The notes under the pieces: model-generated
The model's input: only the letters and a program-made list of their open reading frames with translations
The model's database searches: none
Told to the model about the DNA's origin: nothing
Made by a program: the position numbers and the translations under genes
Source: Pseudanabaena sp. UBA1465
GTDB taxonomy: Bacteria; Cyanobacteriota; Cyanobacteriia; Pseudanabaenales; Pseudanabaenaceae
Length of the DNA stretch: 6,917 bases
Reading direction: 5' to 3'
Assembly (NCBI GenBank): GCA_002325645.1
Contig: DCSN01000204.1
Coordinates: forward strand, 23,752-30,668
Shown here: one piece after another, positions 5,694-6,917 of the stretch
Layout: each line of letters begins with the position of its first letter
Position numbering within the stretch: the first letter of the stretch is position 1

Positions 5694-6353
5694 ATGAGTT
5701 ACAGCCTATCTTGGTCAACCAGCATCGAAGGGTACACGCCCTCCAACTCCGTGTCCGTTGATAAGCTCCCCATCGTTGAATTGGTACAAATGTGCCAGCA
5801 AGAGACGCAGCCAAAAAGGTCTGCGTTCGCGGAACTCATGCGACGTAATCAATCCTACGTCGATCAGGTTTTGTATAAGCTCGCTCCTGACTGGCAAGAT
5901 CGCGCCGACCTCGCTCAGGAGGTGTGGTTGCGTGTGTATCGCAATATTAAGCGCTTGCAAGAGCCTGAAAAATTTCGCGGTTGGTTGAGTCGCATCGCCA
6001 CCAACTTGTTCTATGACGAGTTGCGTAAACGCAAAAGGGGCGGAAATTCTGTTTCCCTTGATGCGCCATTTATGTCTGGTGATGGCGATGAAATGTCTTG
6101 GGATTTGCCTAGCTCAGCACCTAGCCCCATCGACAATATGTCCACGCAGGAATTTTATGAACAACTCCGCAAAGCGATCGCCGATTTGCCTTCTAGCTTC
6201 CGTGAAACCATTGTGCTACGAGAAATTCAAGGTTTATCCTATGAAGAAATTTCAGAGTTAACAGGTGTATCGCTTGGTACAGTAAAATCGCGTATAGCCA
6301 GAGCAAGATTAAAGCTACAAGCGCAACTACAACCCTACTTATCGACCATGTAA
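5694..6353 (+). CDS. sigG: ECF (group 3) RNA polymerase sigma factor SigG
   Basis: A 219-residue alternative sigma factor that directs RNA polymerase to stress promoters, in cyanobacteria linked to envelope stress. Region 2 spans about residues 45-115 (LAPDWQDRADLAQEVWLRVY, FRGWLSRIATNLFYDELRKR) and region 4 about 155-212 (LPSSFRETIVLREIQGLSYE and the helix-turn-helix SLGTVKSRIARARLKLQ). A short acidic linker joins them, with no region 1 or 3, as expected of ECF factors. The N-terminal LSWS and VDKLPIVELVQMCQQE and the terminal LQAQLQPYL agree with my recollection of cyanobacterial SigG. AGGAG at 5679-5683 precedes the chosen ATG by 10 bases. A TTG one codon earlier (5691) is also possible and adds only one Met. 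The anti-sigma gene follows after 19 bases, so the two are surely co-transcribed. Confidence 0.94.
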   Translation: MSYSLSWSTSIEGYTPSNSVSVDKLPIVELVQMCQQETQPKRSAFAELMRRNQSYVDQVLYKLAPDWQDRADLAQEVWLRVYRNIKRLQEPEKFRGWLSRIATNLFYDELRKRKRGGNSVSLDAPFMSGDGDEMSWDLPSSAPSPIDNMSTQEFYEQLRKAIADLPSSFRETIVLREIQGLSYEEISELTGVSLGTVKSRIARARLKLQAQLQPYLSTM

Positions 6354-6372
6354 CAGGGGGTGTATTTAAGTT

Positions 6373-6861
6373 ATGAGTGCTAACCAAATTTTTGATAATT
6401 CTATGACTATTCCAGAGGAGCGCTTTGAGTTACTTAGTGCATATATAGACGGTGAAGTAACTGATGCAGAAGAACAGTTAGTTGAGCAGTGGCTGTCTGA
6501 TGATGTTGACTTTCGTCGCTTTTATCAGCAACAACTCAAATTACGTCAGTTTTTAATTGATTTGCCTGTGCCATCGACAGCAAATTCCTCTGTGAAGGCA
6601 AATACTGAAATAATGATTGATCGCGTCTTTGCGGAAATTGACAAGCGATCGCAGCGCCGCAAATGGAAACTAGCAGGTATTGGTATATCTGTGGCGGCTG
6701 TAGTAGGCATATTCGGCTCGTTATTTACCTTCAACTCATCTCCACAATTTAGCCCCGTTGCTAATAGTGTTAAAGCCCCTGCGCCAGTTGTTGAAGAACC
6801 CGTGCTAATTGCGATGGAAGAGCCGTTAGTGCCGTTACCCAAGTCAATGAACACAAAGTAA
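6373..6861 (+). CDS. sapG: Membrane-bound anti-sigma factor for SigG, lacking a zinc motif
   Basis: A 162-residue protein following sigG by 19 bases. Its N-terminal domain (about 15-62: FELLSAYIDGEVTDAEEQLV and onward) has the helical anti-sigma layout that binds region 2/4 of an ECF factor. It has no cysteine and no HxxxCxxC, so it is not a zinc-binding ZAS type. A basic stretch (KRSQRRKWK, 91-99) precedes a single membrane span (about 100-120). The extracytoplasmic tail is rich in Pro, Val and Glu (KAPAPVVEEPVL and so on). It probably holds SigG inactive at the membrane until an envelope signal releases it. The symbol follows the SigG partner name used in cyanobacteria and rests on position and layout. 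The last codons (SMNTK) and the stop lie inside the large inverted repeat that ends the window. Confidence 0.85.
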   Translation: MSANQIFDNSMTIPEERFELLSAYIDGEVTDAEEQLVEQWLSDDVDFRRFYQQQLKLRQFLIDLPVPSTANSSVKANTEIMIDRVFAEIDKRSQRRKWKLAGIGISVAAVVGIFGSLFTFNSSPQFSPVANSVKAPAPVVEEPVLIAMEEPLVPLPKSMNTK

Positions 6862-6917
6862 AAGACCAAAAAACTTGCTTGACAAGTTTTTTGATCTTTT
6901 ACTTTGTGTTCATTGAC
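6843..6917. terminator. 35-bp inverted repeat at the 3' end of the sigG operon, open at the window edge
   Basis: Arms 6843-6877 and 6883-6917 are reverse complements at 34 of 35 positions (single C6866/A6894 mismatch) around a CTTGA loop. The left arm begins inside the anti-sigma gene and includes its stop codon (6859-6861). The right arm reaches the last base given, so the repeat may be longer. The inner stem has a run of A matched by a run of T, so it should terminate transcription in both directions. A convergent gene ending just to the right is plausible but unseen. Confidence 0.88.

Noticed and set aside
5715..5988. Overlapping frames on both strands inside sigG
   Set aside because: Shadows of the strongly conserved SigG region 2; compositions look random.
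6013..6261. 82-codon plus-strand frame inside sigG
   Set aside because: Out-of-frame shadow of the SigG linker and region 4; no ribosome site.
6193..6387. 64-codon minus-strand frame with hydrophobic stretch
   Set aside because: Antisense to SigG region 4; the hydrophobicity comes from the complementary codons.
6546..6869. 107-codon minus-strand frame across the anti-sigma gene
   Set aside because: Ser/Thr/Gly-rich antisense reading of a gene with clear anti-sigma layout and operon context; the sense gene is preferred.

Overview
The window reads as chromosomal DNA of a cyanobacterium. It carries psbZ (a photosystem II core subunit) next to ribH, a cyanobacterial-type RNase E, and a SigG-type ECF sigma factor with its anti-sigma partner. 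It also holds eight copies of the cyanobacterial HIP1 octamer GCGATCGC, starting at 33, 1333, 2851, 4957, 5066, 5386, 6174 and 6645. A Pseudanabaena-like filamentous cyanobacterium is my best guess at lineage, from general impression only.

Layout from left to right. 1-1515 (minus): the first 505 codons of RNase E (rne), running off the left edge. 1516-2408: about 890 bases without a convincing gene. They hold an AU-rich, structured rne leader, an isolated inverted repeat, a 15-bp tandem repeat and a perfect 15-bp hairpin. 2409-3818 (plus): a phosphatase/phosphoglycerate-mutase-like protein with two complete histidine-phosphatase domains. 3936-4124 (plus): psbZ. 4199-4687 (plus): ribH. 4724-5166 (minus): an Rrf2-family regulator, convergent with ribH. 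5255-5398 (minus): a 47-residue single-span membrane protein. 5399-5693: a divergent regulatory region with a 22-bp perfect palindrome and a textbook ECF promoter. 5694-6353 and 6373-6861 (plus): sigG and its membrane anti-sigma factor, ending in a 35-bp inverted repeat that reaches the last base of the window.

How the genes fit together. sigG and the anti-sigma gene form a regulatory pair. The GGAAC-17 nt-CGTC promoter upstream suggests that the pair is transcribed by SigG itself, with the anti-sigma closing the loop. psbZ and ribH are adjacent on the same strand but separated by a strong hairpin, so they are probably not a simple operon. The other genes are housekeeping or regulatory neighbours with no obvious shared pathway.

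I see no defence system, insertion sequence, CRISPR array or other accessory system. The most unusual property is the number of long, nearly perfect hairpins. Seven lie between genes or at gene ends, and most share a GC-closed 3-nt loop (GC-TTT-GC, GC-TTA-GC or CC-AAA-GG) on unrelated stems. Some sit where ordinary terminators do not: touching a start codon, inside a divergent promoter region, or overlapping the last codons of a gene.
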